64,000 bases of DNA from contig CAZHED010000028.1 in the NCBI GenBank assembly GCA_964531095.1, forward strand, positions 1-64,000, in the 5' to 3' direction. Made by a program: the position numbers and the translations under genes. This DNA is from Palsa-1150 sp964531095. GTDB taxonomy: Bacteria > Myxococcota_A > Polyangia > Polyangiales > Polyangiaceae. The notes below the pieces were generated by a model. That model had not been told where the DNA came from. It saw nothing but the letters and a program-made list of their open reading frames with translations, and did not search any database. Positions 1 to 9,426 of this stretch are shown piece by piece. Each line of letters begins with the position of its first letter. The first letter of the stretch is position 1.

Positions 1-1600
1 TGAGCTCGTAGACGCTCTGCGCGTTGTCGGTGACCGGACCGTACGAGTCGACGGCAAGCGTGACCGGCCCCATCCCGAGGAACCCGAAAGCGACGAGGCC
101 GAACGCGAAGACCGGCGAGACGTCCACGGAGCCGACGGTCATCGTGGAGGCGAGTCCCATGCCGCTCACGAAGTACGCGACGCCCATCAGCCCGAGCATC
201 GTCATGCCCAGCCAGAACGCGCTGAAGTTACCCGCGGTGAGACCGGACAGAATGTTGAGCGACGGCCCGCCTTCGCGAGACGACGTGACCACCTCTTGGA
301 CGTGAGCGCTCTCGGTCGACGTGAAGACTTTGACGAGCTCGGGGATGATCGCGCCCGCGAGGGTTCCGCACGTGATGATCGCACTTAGCTTCCACCACTG
401 CGAGCTGTCGCCGCTGAGGTCCGGGATGAGGGCGTAGGACGCGACGAACGTGAATAGGATCGATACGATCGATGTGATCCACACGAGCTGCGTGAGCGGG
501 GCCTCGAAGTTGAGCTTGTCGGCGTTGCCATAGCGCGCCTTCGTGATCGCCTCGTTGGCGAAATAGCTGATGGCGCTCGATATGATCATCAGGACGCGCA
601 TCACGAAGATCCACGTCAAGAGCTCCACCTGCACGACGTGATCGGTGACGGCGAGCAGGATGAACACGATCAGTGCGACGCCAGTCACGCCGTACGTCTC
701 GAACCCGTCCGCGCTGGGGCCAACGGAATCGCCGGCGTTGTCGCCCGTGCAGTCGGCGATGACGCCCGGGTTGCGCGCGTCGTCTTCCTTGATCTTGAAG
801 ACGATCTTCATCAGGTCCGAGCCGATGTCGGCGATCTTCGTGAAGATCCCGCCGGCGACCCGGAGCGCCGCGGCGCCGAGCGACTCGCCGATCGCAAAGC
901 CGATGAAACATTTGCCGGCGTACTCGTGCGGGATGAGCGTCAAGATGCACAGCATGAACGCGAGCTCGATGCTGATGAGGAGCATGCCGATGCTCATCCC
1001 CGCCTTGAGCGGGATCGCGTAGACGGGGTACGGCTTGCCCCGAAGGCTTGCGAACGCCGTGCGGCTATTGGCAAACGTGTTTACCCGGATGCCGAAGAGG
1101 GCGACCGTGGCGCTGCCGGCGATGCCGACGATGCTGAATATCAGGATGAGAAGGACGACGGTCGCGGGCTCCCCCTTGAGCACGCCGTAGTAGACGACGA
1201 TGACCGACCCTATGAAGAGCCAGAGCAAGCCGAGGAACTTGGCCTGCGTGATCAAGTAGGTCTTGCAGGTCTCGAAGATGAGCTCCGAGACCTCCAACAT
1301 CGCCCTGTGAACTGGGGCGTTCTTGAGCTGCACGTAGACGACGAGGCCGAAGACGACGCCCAGGGCGCACACAATGAGCCCGAGCATGAGGAGCTTGCTC
1401 GCCTCGATGCCGAAGAACTGCTGGGTGTCGAGCTCTGCCGGGACGACCAGCGAGTCCTCGCCCGCGCCGTGGCGGGGAGGTGCGAGCGCGCCTTGCGCGA
1501 ACGCCGAGATGCTCAGCAGGGATGGAACCAGGAGCGCGACGGTGGCGAACAGGATTTGAATGGGTAGGCGCAGCGCACGGCTGTACGAGATGGACTTCAT
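1..1600 (-). CDS. hppA: Membrane-bound proton/sodium-translocating pyrophosphatase, N-terminal part (cut by window edge)
   Basis: This is an integral-membrane ion-pumping pyrophosphatase, which hydrolyses PPi to drive H+ or Na+ across the cytoplasmic membrane. About 533 residues are visible; the C-terminus runs off the left edge. After a signal-like, hydrophobic N-terminus (MKSISYSRALRLPIQ...) come several membrane spans. The family's PPi/Mg-binding stretch is clear: KEDDARNPGVIADCTGDNAG, followed by DSVGPSADGFETYG. The ADCTGDNAGDSVG wording differs from the usual ADNVGDNVGDCAG and marks a divergent subfamily; I cannot tell the ion specificity or K+ dependence from this part. The ATG at 1600 is preceded by GAGAGG at good spacing. 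No other gene shares its transcription unit in the window. Confidence 0.93.
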   Translation of the reverse strand, partial: MKSISYSRALRLPIQILFATVALLVPSLLSISAFAQGALAPPRHGAGEDSLVVPAELDTQQFFGIEASKLLMLGLIVCALGVVFGLVVYVQLKNAPVHRAMLEVSELIFETCKTYLITQAKFLGLLWLFIGSVIVVYYGVLKGEPATVVLLILIFSIVGIAGSATVALFGIRVNTFANSRTAFASLRGKPYPVYAIPLKAGMSIGMLLISIELAFMLCILTLIPHEYAGKCFIGFAIGESLGAAALRVAGGIFTKIADIGSDLMKIVFKIKEDDARNPGVIADCTGDNAGDSVGPSADGFETYGVTGVALIVFILLAVTDHVVQVELLTWIFVMRVLMIISSAISYFANEAITKARYGNADKLNFEAPLTQLVWITSIVSILFTFVASYALIPDLSGDSSQWWKLSAIITCGTLAGAIIPELVKVFTSTESAHVQEVVTSSREGGPSLNILSGLTAGNFSAFWLGMTMLGLMGVAYFVSGMGLASTMTVGSVDVSPVFAFGLVAFGFLGMGPVTLAVDSYGPVTDNAQSVYEL

Positions 1601-1990
1601 GCGAACCTCTCGACGGTTTCGTTTGGACGTTGCGGGTCCCCTCGCGGTGACGGCAACGCCTGCGATTCCGAGTGGTTGGCCGCCTGCGGCGGGTTCGCAG
1701 ACGCTTCAGCACGCCTCGTCTCGCCCGCTACTGGGGCGAGCGGCGCTGCCTTACCAAGGTTCGGACGGGTTGTAAACCCGGGGAGTCTCGACGCGTCAAA
1801 ACGGACGGCGAGCTTCGCACACCCTCCCTTACAGGCGTGGCGACCGCCCCCGGTCGACGAAGCGGCTCGCCGCTGCCGGTTCTTTGCTGAGCTATCGAGG
1901 AAGCTCGAGGCGTTGTGACCGCGACGGCCCGCGCCTGGGTCCGGGGACAGAGAGATTGCAGCTGCCCAGACCGCGCTACCATCGGTGACC
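1601..1990. other. Intergenic region between divergent hppA and pepQ
   Basis: About 390 bp between two divergently transcribed genes, so it should hold both promoters. I find no convincing small gene, RNA gene or repeat. A short string around 1750-1790 has a hairpin whose loop resembles a tRNA anticodon arm, but no full cloverleaf forms around it. Confidence 0.4.
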
Positions 1991-3334
1991 ATGGAAGCGC
2001 CGAGCCTGGACGGGCTCTACTTGACCCACGTCGCCGACCTGGAACGCCGATTCGCGAGTGTTCTCGCGGAGCAAGGCTGGGACGCGGTGGCGATTCACTC
2101 CGGATCGCCCGTCAGGCGCAGCCGGTTCGACGACCAGACGTGGCCGCTTCGGCCTTGCCCCCACTTCCAGCATTGGCTGCCCCTCGCGGAAGCCGACGAC
2201 CTCCTCGTCGTGCGCGCCGGGACCAAGCCGAAGCTCCTGCGCTACGCCGGTCATAGCTTCTGGGAGGGACCAGCTCAGCCAGAGACCGCGGTGTTCGCGG
2301 ATGCCATCGACGTCATCGACGTGCGCGACCTGGGCGCGGCGAAAGCTCACGTGCCAGGCGGTCGCGTCGCGTTCGTCGGAGAAGACCCCGCATGCGCTGG
2401 ACAATGGGGGATCGGCTCCGACGCGGCGTGCCCTGCCTCGCTCGTCTCGGCCCTCGATGCCCTCCGGACAACGAAGACGCCGTACGAGGTTGCGTGCATC
2501 GCGGAAGCCAACCGCCGCGCCCGGGCCGGCCATGAGGCCCTTCGCGACGCGTTCCGCGATGACGACGTGTCGGAGCTCGATCTGCACCTTCTGTTTTTGC
2601 GGGAGACGTTGCAGGACGACCCGGATACTCCCTACAAGAACATCGTGGCCCTCGGGCGGCACGCGGCCACCCTCCACCACGTCACGTACGGGCGGCATGC
2701 CCCCAAGCGAGCCGCGGAGTCATTGCTCGTCGACGCTGGGGCGACTTGCCGCGGGTATTGCTCCGACGTGACGCGGACTTGGGTCAAAGGAGAGGGAGCC
2801 GCAGCAAGCGCGTTCGCCCAGGTCGTCGCGGGGGTCGAGGCGATGCAGCAGCGGCTCTGCACGGCGCTGCGCGTAGGGACGCCCTATGAGGCGCTACACG
2901 ACGAATCGCACAGGCAGGTGGCGGCGATCCTGCGCGAAGCGGGGATCGTGATCGCGTCGGCGGAAGAGGCCGTGGCCAGCGGCGCGACGCGGGCGTTCTA
3001 TCCGCACGGGCTGGGGCATTCGCTCGGGCTGCAGACGCACGACGTCGGCTGCGGGCTGCGCGCGCCTCGAAGGGACAACCCCTTCTTGCGCAACACGAGC
3101 GACGTCACCGCGGGGCAGGTGGTCACGATCGAGCCGGGAGTCTATTTCATCGACAGCCTGCTCGCGGAGCTGCGCGCGGACCCGCGAGGGGGCCGGGCGG
3201 TGAATTGGGGCTTGGTCGATGCCTTCGCGCCGCTCGGCGGCGTACGCATCGAAGACGACGTGCTCGTGCTCGAGCGGGGCATCCGCAATCTCACGCGAGA
3301 GCACCTGCCGTCGGGCGGCGGCGCGGTCGGCTAG
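1991..3334 (+). CDS. pepQ: M24-family metallopeptidase, Xaa-Pro dipeptidase/aminopeptidase
   Basis: A 447-residue 'pita-bread' peptidase predicted to cleave dipeptides or peptides next to proline in the cytoplasm. The metal ligands of the M24 family can be followed in order: the two Asp in LLVDAGATCRGYCSDVTRTW, the His in HGLGHSLGLQTHDVG, the Glu in TIEPGVYF and the last Glu in GGVRIEDDVLV. The N-terminal domain with RPCPHFQHWLPL is of the PepQ type. An in-frame GTG at 1985 lies two codons upstream of the chosen ATG. The gene stands alone and converges on the FlhB-like gene. Confidence 0.9.
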   Translation: MEAPSLDGLYLTHVADLERRFASVLAEQGWDAVAIHSGSPVRRSRFDDQTWPLRPCPHFQHWLPLAEADDLLVVRAGTKPKLLRYAGHSFWEGPAQPETAVFADAIDVIDVRDLGAAKAHVPGGRVAFVGEDPACAGQWGIGSDAACPASLVSALDALRTTKTPYEVACIAEANRRARAGHEALRDAFRDDDVSELDLHLLFLRETLQDDPDTPYKNIVALGRHAATLHHVTYGRHAPKRAAESLLVDAGATCRGYCSDVTRTWVKGEGAAASAFAQVVAGVEAMQQRLCTALRVGTPYEALHDESHRQVAAILREAGIVIASAEEAVASGATRAFYPHGLGHSLGLQTHDVGCGLRAPRRDNPFLRNTSDVTAGQVVTIEPGVYFIDSLLAELRADPRGGRAVNWGLVDAFAPLGGVRIEDDVLVLERGIRNLTREHLPSGGGAVG

Positions 3335-3406
3335 ACGTTCGAGCCGTTGGTGATCAAGCACCATGCCCGCAGCACGGGCGAGGGTAGATAGGCGGACGGG
3401 CACTGG

Positions 3407-4432
3407 CTAGCTCCCTGCGATTTCCCGCAGGATCTCCGCCACCGCCTCGTACAGCGCCTCGGGGATGGCCTGGCCCGGTGCAAGCTCGATGAGCGCGTGG
3501 GCGAGCGGCGCGGCGCGGACGACCGGGACCCCGTAGGCGACCGCGGCCTGCGCGATCTTCGCGGCGACCGGCCCCTCACCGGAGGCGACGACGACCGGTG
3601 CATCGTCCCCTCGCTTCTCATCGTATCGCAGCGCGCAAGCGAGGTGGGTGGGGTTGACGACGACGACGCTCGCCTTGCGCACCTCCGCGATCGTCTCCTG
3701 CGCCCGGAGCTCGTGGTAGGCGCGCTCGCGCGCAGCCTTCAGCTGCGGGTCCCCTTCCGCGTCTCGATGCTCGCGTCGCACCTCGTCTTTGCTCATCCGC
3801 AGCTTGCGCATCCACGCGTAGCGCGTAAGGGCGAGATCGAGCGCTCCGATCACCAACCCCACCAGCGCCGCGCGCCACACCAGCCCGCCAGCGAGCTCAC
3901 CCAGCACACCGCCGATCCATCGCGGCCGGTCGACGAGGCGAGCCAAGGAAACGAGGTGGTCGCTCAGTCCCTCGTACGCGAGCCAGCCTATGGCTGCGCT
4001 GGCGACGATGGCACGCGCGACGGCAAAGAGGCGGGTCGCCGAGAAAAGCCCTTTGAGCCCCGCGACCGGATCGAGCCGCTCGAGCTTCGGCGTAAGCCGC
4101 TTGGTCGCGACGACGCCTCCGGTCTGCACCGCGAGCACCACCGCCCCAACGATGCCCGCGGCCAGGAGGACCGGCAACGTGAGCGAGACCACCGTCGTGG
4201 CAAGATCGAGCGGGTCGAATCGGGGGGCCGCGCGCGGTGTGGCCGCTTGTGCGAGGGCCGCACGCAGGTCGGCCGAGGCCCGCGACGCAAGCGCGCGCAC
4301 GGCCTGCGGCACGAGCGCTGCGACGACGACGAATGCGACCGCTTGCGCCGCATAGGTGCTGGCGCCGCTATCGCCCTCTTCGCGCGCTTTGCGAAGACGA
4401 CGGGAGGTGGGCGCTTCGCTTTGGTCGGCCAT
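3407..4432 (-). CDS. FlhB/YscU/HrcU-family type III export switch protein
   Basis: A 341-residue inner-membrane protein of the family that sets substrate specificity in flagellar or virulence type III export. The N-terminus (MADQSEAPTSRRLRKAREEG) is the classic T-x-x-R-L-x-x-A-R-x-x-G start, followed by four hydrophobic spans and a cytoplasmic domain. The autocleavage motif N-P-T-H is intact at residues 260-263 (VVVVNPTHLACALRY). I start at ATG 4432, since the longer open frame to 4489 adds 19 residues unlike the family. No other type III or flagellar gene is visible in the window, so this is either an isolated member of a scattered locus or a lone paralogue. Flagellar and injectisome types cannot be separated by eye. 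Confidence 0.88.
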   Translation of the reverse strand: MADQSEAPTSRRLRKAREEGDSGASTYAAQAVAFVVVAALVPQAVRALASRASADLRAALAQAATPRAAPRFDPLDLATTVVSLTLPVLLAAGIVGAVVLAVQTGGVVATKRLTPKLERLDPVAGLKGLFSATRLFAVARAIVASAAIGWLAYEGLSDHLVSLARLVDRPRWIGGVLGELAGGLVWRAALVGLVIGALDLALTRYAWMRKLRMSKDEVRREHRDAEGDPQLKAARERAYHELRAQETIAEVRKASVVVVNPTHLACALRYDEKRGDDAPVVVASGEGPVAAKIAQAAVAYGVPVVRAAPLAHALIELAPGQAIPEALYEAVAEILREIAGS

Positions 4433-4536
4433 CGAGCTCGGAGGATCCCAGGAAGACGGGACGGCGGGAAGACGGCAAGTAGAGAACACGAACTACCAGT
4501 TGTCCTGCTCACCCCATCCGGGGTATCGGACGTGGT

Positions 4537-6171
4537 GTGAACGACACCCATGCCAACGGGCACACCGCCCGCGGACCGGCCGCCGAGGGTGCCATCGCGC
4601 CCGACTCGAACGGCGCGAGCACCCGCGACCGCGGCACCGCCTCCAGTCTTCCGATCGCGACGCGTGACTTGCTGCCGCGGTCTTTGCCAGGCACCTCGAC
4701 CGCGGCTCTCGTACGCGCTGCAGTCGCACGCGCGCGGACCGCTCAGTACGAATGGCGGCTGCAACCGTTCGAAGAGCGCGCGAAGGCGCTGACCCGCGCG
4801 GCCAAAGACATGCTGCGGCGCCGCGACGAAGTCATCGCGCTGGCCCGAGAGGAGATGGGAAAGGTCGACGTCGAGGGGCTTTTCATCGAGGCGCTGGGAC
4901 CGCTCGACAACGTCGGAGGCTGGACGCAGGTCGTCCGCCGGGCGACGCGCCGCGAGCCCGTTCGGCTCAACCCCATCAGCTTTCCGAGGAAGCACGCGTA
5001 CGTCGACCTGGTCCCGCGCGGTGTGGTCGGCGTCATCGCGCCTTGGAACTTTCCCGTGGCAGGTCTTTACCGGCCGACGATCCCGGCGCTTTTGACGGGC
5101 AACGGCGTCGTCGTCAAACCTTCGGAGTTCACGCCGAAGACGAGCGCCTGGCTCGTCGAGCGCTTCGCAGCCGAGCTACCGGAGGGGCTCGTGCACGTCG
5201 TCCAAGGGGATGGGCGCGCCGGGGCCGCGCTCATCGACTCGGGCATCGACGCCTGCGTGTTCACCGGCTCGCCCGAATCGGGGCGCGCGGTACACATCCA
5301 CTGCGCCGAGCGCGGCATCCCGTCGAGCATCGAAATGGGCGGCAAGGACCCGGCGATTGTTCTAGCTGACTGCGACTTACCGCGCACGGTCGCGGGGATC
5401 ACGCACTGGGCGCTCTCGAACGTCGGGCAAGCCTGCGGCGCGATCGAGATCGCGTACGTCGACGAGCTCATCGCCGATGCGTTCGTGGCGGCCATGGCAA
5501 GCGCTTGGACGCGCCTTCGCCTCGGGCCGGAGCGGATGGCGGACGTCGGTCCGCTGGCGAACCGGCGGCAGCTGCAAACCGTCGTGGCGCATGTAGAGGA
5601 CGCGCGAGCCAAAGGAGCACTGGTGGTCTGCGGCGGAGCTCCGGTCGGCAGCACCCTGTTTTACCCGCCCACGTTGCTCGATCGCTGCGACGATCGGATG
5701 AGGGTCGTGCGCGACGAGACGTTCGGCCCTGTCCTCGCCGTCATACGCGTCGCCGGCGCGGCGGAGGCCGTGCGCCGCACCAACGAGTCGAGGTACGGCC
5801 TGGGCGCTTCGATCTGGACGCGGGACATCGCGAGGGCAAAGCGCCTCGCCGAGCGGCTGGACGTCGGGACCGTGACCATCAACAACCATGCGTTCTCGGG
5901 CGCCATCCCATCGCTCCCGTGGAGCGGTACGCGCGAGACCGGGTTCGGAGTTGCCAACAGCGCCCATTCTCTCTCGACGTTCGTGCGTCCGAGGGCCACG
6001 GTGATCGACCGGGCGAAGTCCGCCGAGTTCTTCTGGATGCCGTACGACAAAACACTCTGGGACATCGGACAGATCGTGGCCGACCTTCAGCTCGGGCGCA
6101 TCGGGGGCGCGCTCCGGCTGCCGCTGGCGATCCGAAGGCGGATGAAGACCGTGCGCGAATTCTTCAGGTGA
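4537..6171 (+). CDS. Aldehyde dehydrogenase family protein
   Basis: A 544-residue NAD(P)-dependent aldehyde dehydrogenase oxidising an aldehyde to its acid. The NAD-site motif APWNFP (Asn171), the general-base Glu266 in EMGGKDP and the nucleophile Cys300 in GQACGAIE are all present, so it should be active. The first ~45 residues are low complexity and not part of the fold. Translation starts at GTG 4537. The 3' end overlaps the convergent GMC oxidoreductase by 8 nt. An alcohol-oxidising enzyme and a desaturase next door suggest a long-chain aldehyde substrate, but this is inference from context. Confidence 0.9.
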   Translation: MNDTHANGHTARGPAAEGAIAPDSNGASTRDRGTASSLPIATRDLLPRSLPGTSTAALVRAAVARARTAQYEWRLQPFEERAKALTRAAKDMLRRRDEVIALAREEMGKVDVEGLFIEALGPLDNVGGWTQVVRRATRREPVRLNPISFPRKHAYVDLVPRGVVGVIAPWNFPVAGLYRPTIPALLTGNGVVVKPSEFTPKTSAWLVERFAAELPEGLVHVVQGDGRAGAALIDSGIDACVFTGSPESGRAVHIHCAERGIPSSIEMGGKDPAIVLADCDLPRTVAGITHWALSNVGQACGAIEIAYVDELIADAFVAAMASAWTRLRLGPERMADVGPLANRRQLQTVVAHVEDARAKGALVVCGGAPVGSTLFYPPTLLDRCDDRMRVVRDETFGPVLAVIRVAGAAEAVRRTNESRYGLGASIWTRDIARAKRLAERLDVGTVTINNHAFSGAIPSLPWSGTRETGFGVANSAHSLSTFVRPRATVIDRAKSAEFFWMPYDKTLWDIGQIVADLQLGRIGGALRLPLAIRRRMKTVREFFR

Positions 6172-8092
6172 TTCGGTCTGCGATCTTCTCGGCGGCGCGG
6201 GTCGCCATCGCCATGATCGTGAGCTGCGGATTGACCCCGAGCGGCCCCGGCACGGTGCTCCCGTCGACGATGTAAAGTCCTCGGACGTCGTGGGTCTCGT
6301 GGCTCGTATCGACGACGCTCGTCTTCGGGTCGCGTCCCATCTTGGACGTCCCAAGGGGATGATAGCTCGTGAAGGCATAGTCGCCGGCGCCCAGCCTCGC
6401 CGACCGGAACGCATGGAGATCGGACGGCCCTTTCAGCGAGCGCATCTTCAGGGCGGTCGGGTGCAGCCGGGTGGCGCCTGCGGCGAGGCACATTTCGCCG
6501 ACGCGAACCATCGCACGGTGCATGCGATCGACGTCTTCGGCGGTCACGCTGTAGGTGATCGCGGGAATACCCCCGACGTCTCGCCATACACGACCGTTGC
6601 GGGACGAATCGCGGATCAGCATCGCGAAGTAGGCCAGGTGATCGATGTGGCCGAGCGTCTCCATGAGTCGGCGGCCAGCGAACGGGAGCACGGCCGCCGC
6701 GATGTTGAGGTCCGGCTGCGCAGCCGTGATGAGCATCCCGTCGCGAAGAAACTCGTCGCACGCGTACCCTTGCGGGATATGAGCGTGCCCGCGGATCTCT
6801 TCGTCGAAGATCGCGGAGAAACCGCAACTCGGGTGGGTGGTCAGGTTCCTGCCAACCTGACCGCTCGCATTGCAGATACCCTGCTTCAGAAGAAAGAGCG
6901 GCGTCGGGATGGCGCCGCCAGCCAGCACCACCGCGCGAGCCCGCACGCGGATCGGGCGGCCATTCTTGGCGACCGCGTCGATGCCGACCGCGCGGCCTCC
7001 CTCAATCACCACGTGCTCGGCGCGCAACCCCGTAAAGAGCATCGACCCCCTCTCGAGGGCCGGCGGAATGTAGGCGATGTTCGTGCCTCGCCGCGCGTCG
7101 GTCCGGCAGCCGAAATCGCAGAAGCCGGAGCCGTCGCAGCCCGGCGCGTTTCGTCGGATCGCGAGATGGTGCCACCCGAGCGCATCGCACCCTCGCGCCA
7201 TGACGTCGCCGATGGGCCCGACGGTCTTTGGATCGGCCGCTCGAACGTCGAGAACCGCCTCGACCCGCTCGAAGTACGGGCGCATGCAGTCGGCCGAGAA
7301 GTCCGCGGAGTCCGTGTCCTCGCACCAACGATCGAGCACCCAGGGGGGCGCCCGGAAGCACGTTCCGCCGTTGATCGCCGTGGAGCCGCCGACGAGCCGG
7401 CCCATGAACACGGGCATGGCGACGTTGCCGAGCGAGAAGGCGCCCCGGTAAAAGCGCTGGTGGGCGCGCACCGAGCTCCCGTCGAACGCGTCGCGCCGGT
7501 GGTGATCCCCCTCTTCGACGAACACCACCGCAAACCCGCGGTCGGCGAGCTCGCGCCCCACCACCCCGCCGCCCGCGCCCGTGCCGACCACCACGACCTC
7601 GCACTCGACCTCGCCGCCATCCCACTCGTCGGCGCGGTGAATCTGACGAAGCCAGCGCGGCGTCTCGAGGGCCCCGACGACGTTCAGCTTCCCGCCGAGC
7701 GTCTCGTACACGCTTCGCTGATCGAAATGCACGAACTTGTAGACGAGAGCAACGAGGGCGAGCGGCATCTTGAGAATGGGATCGTCCTCCCATTGCCGAA
7801 TGAGCGCCTCTTGCCGAGCCACCGAGAGCGCGTCGAAGGCACGCCCGGTCTGGCCGATCGCGGCGGCAGCCAAGGTCGCCTGGGCAATGCTCCACGCGCG
7901 CGGCAGACTCGGATGAAACGCTTGCACGACTTCGTGCGCGCGCGCGACCGTGGCCTCGTCTGCCGCAGGAATCGACGCTGATCCGGGGATGATCGCCTCA
8001 GCGAGGGCAAGCGCCGCGCGGTACGGAAACCCGCTCGGCCGCCCGTCGTTGCGCGCCGTCTTGGTCGGAGGGCCGACGTAGAGATCGCTCAT
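6164..8092 (-). CDS. GMC-family FAD-dependent oxidoreductase (long-chain alcohol oxidase-like)
   Basis: A 642-residue flavoprotein. Residues 1-160 form a helical N-terminal extension; the FAD-binding G-x-G-x-x-G motif is at 168-179 (VVGTGAGGGVVG), and the GMC C-terminal signature (YHPLGTSKMG, then DGSTVPGPLGVNPQLTIMA) is intact. An N-terminal extension of this kind occurs in long-chain fatty alcohol oxidases/dehydrogenases, which makes a fatty alcohol a reasonable substrate; sterol oxidase is the alternative. I start at ATG 8092 because the open frame further upstream runs into the divergent desaturase. The tail overlaps the aldehyde dehydrogenase gene by 8 nt. Confidence 0.88.
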   Translation of the reverse strand: MSDLYVGPPTKTARNDGRPSGFPYRAALALAEAIIPGSASIPAADEATVARAHEVVQAFHPSLPRAWSIAQATLAAAAIGQTGRAFDALSVARQEALIRQWEDDPILKMPLALVALVYKFVHFDQRSVYETLGGKLNVVGALETPRWLRQIHRADEWDGGEVECEVVVVGTGAGGGVVGRELADRGFAVVFVEEGDHHRRDAFDGSSVRAHQRFYRGAFSLGNVAMPVFMGRLVGGSTAINGGTCFRAPPWVLDRWCEDTDSADFSADCMRPYFERVEAVLDVRAADPKTVGPIGDVMARGCDALGWHHLAIRRNAPGCDGSGFCDFGCRTDARRGTNIAYIPPALERGSMLFTGLRAEHVVIEGGRAVGIDAVAKNGRPIRVRARAVVLAGGAIPTPLFLLKQGICNASGQVGRNLTTHPSCGFSAIFDEEIRGHAHIPQGYACDEFLRDGMLITAAQPDLNIAAAVLPFAGRRLMETLGHIDHLAYFAMLIRDSSRNGRVWRDVGGIPAITYSVTAEDVDRMHRAMVRVGEMCLAAGATRLHPTALKMRSLKGPSDLHAFRSARLGAGDYAFTSYHPLGTSKMGRDPKTSVVDTSHETHDVRGLYIVDGSTVPGPLGVNPQLTIMAMATRAAEKIADRIT

Positions 8093-8179
8093 CGCGGGGC
8101 AATTTACACCGATCTCCGCCGCCGGGGGCGCCATCAGATCGCTCGCGCCGCGCCGCAATCGATCGTAAAGGTAGCGTCT

Positions 8180-9223
8180 GTGCACATTGCCCTGCGCGAC
8201 CCGACCTACACGCCGCCCGCGGCCCCCGGCCTCGTCGAACGAGTGGCGGCTCGCCTCATCCACGATCCTCGCGACGTGCCCTTCTTGAAGCTCATGGCCG
8301 TCCTGACGGCGACGGTGGTCCCGACGGGCATTGCTCTCTTCGTGCCGAACGCCTTTCGCTGGTGGCTCGCCGGGGCGCACCTCACGCTCGTCGTCTACTT
8401 TCTCGGCCCGTTCGTCCTGATGCTCCACAACACGAGCCATCGCCGGCTGTTCCGGCGCCCGTGGGATCTGCTGAATCAGTACGTGCCGTGGGTGCTCGGG
8501 CCATTCTTCGGCGAGTCACCCGAGGCCTATTTCACCCATCACGTGGGGATGCATCACCCCGAGAACAATCTCGACGACGACATCAGCTCAACCCTGCCCT
8601 ACAGGCGCGACCGGCTGGCCGATTTTCTGCGCTATTTCGGGCGCTTTTTCTTCTTCGGCTTCTTCGAGCTGACCGGGTACTTCGTCAAGAAGCGGCGACG
8701 CTCGTTGCTAGCCCGCACCCTCGTCGGGGAGCTGACGTTCTATTTTGCCGTCGTCGCGCTTCTCTTCGTCAATTGGCGGGCGACGGTCGTCGTCTTCGTC
8801 GTCCCGCTGATCGTCGCACGCTTCGCGATGATGGCGGGCAATTGGGGGCAGCACGCGTTCGTCGACGAAGCGGCGCCGGAGAACTGCTACCGCAACAGCA
8901 TCACGTGCATCAACTCCGGCTACAATCGGCGCTGCTTCAACGACGGTTATCACATCGGGCACCACTTGAAGGCGACTCGCCATTGGACCGAAATGCCCGA
9001 AGACTTTCGACTCCACCAGGCGACGTACGCTTTCGAAGGGGCCATCGTCTTCGAGGGGCTCGATTTTTTCGGCGTCTGGCTGTGGCTGATGCTGGGCCGT
9101 TACGACCGACTCGCGCGACGATTCGTCGAGCTCGGCGACACACGACGGACGCCCGAGGAGATCGTCGATCTTCTTCGGAGTCGCACCGGCTGGACACGGC
9201 AGGTGCACGCAATTCCCAGGTAG
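8180..9223 (+). CDS. Membrane fatty acid desaturase
   Basis: A 347-residue integral-membrane di-iron desaturase/hydroxylase. The three histidine clusters are present: HNTSH (residues 83-87), HHVGMHH (120-126) and HIGHH in the C-terminal half, separated by hydrophobic spans. It begins with GTG at 8180 and is divergent from the GMC oxidoreductase, with an 87-bp shared promoter region. It would introduce a double bond into, or hydroxylate, an acyl chain. It is not obviously the plasmanylethanolamine desaturase CarF, whose histidine pattern differs. Confidence 0.9.
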   Translation: MHIALRDPTYTPPAAPGLVERVAARLIHDPRDVPFLKLMAVLTATVVPTGIALFVPNAFRWWLAGAHLTLVVYFLGPFVLMLHNTSHRRLFRRPWDLLNQYVPWVLGPFFGESPEAYFTHHVGMHHPENNLDDDISSTLPYRRDRLADFLRYFGRFFFFGFFELTGYFVKKRRRSLLARTLVGELTFYFAVVALLFVNWRATVVVFVVPLIVARFAMMAGNWGQHAFVDEAAPENCYRNSITCINSGYNRRCFNDGYHIGHHLKATRHWTEMPEDFRLHQATYAFEGAIVFEGLDFFGVWLWLMLGRYDRLARRFVELGDTRRTPEEIVDLLRSRTGWTRQVHAIPR

Positions 9224-9426
9224 ACGGCCCCCCCCGTCCATTCCCCCGATGCGACCGCCGTCCTGCCGGGCGGTTCGCGGTCCCTGATCGACGATCGACG
9301 CTCTCCCGAACACTGAGGCGGCCACGCGTCCGTATGGCATGGATGCACTGGGCATTCGTTCCACGAAGTGGAAGGTCTCCGCGATTCTCGAGTCGGAACA
9401 GAGCGTGCAAGCACGCTGACGCAGCG

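Noticed and set aside
1740..1800. tRNA-like hairpin with a GTA-type anticodon loop
   Set aside because: Only a four-pair stem closes the loop and no acceptor, D or T arms can be drawn around it.
6290..7981. A 563-codon open frame antisense to the GMC oxidoreductase
   Set aside because: Composition is that of a shadow frame, and the GMC signatures fix the coding strand.
8093..8440. A 116-residue N-terminal extension of the GMC oxidoreductase
   Set aside because: It would overlap the divergent desaturase gene and its sequence is charged, low-complexity and unlike the family.
8180..9223. Desaturase as the ether-lipid desaturase CarF
   Set aside because: The three histidine boxes are those of ordinary acyl desaturases, and the gene is far from the FAR operon; the link could not be supported.
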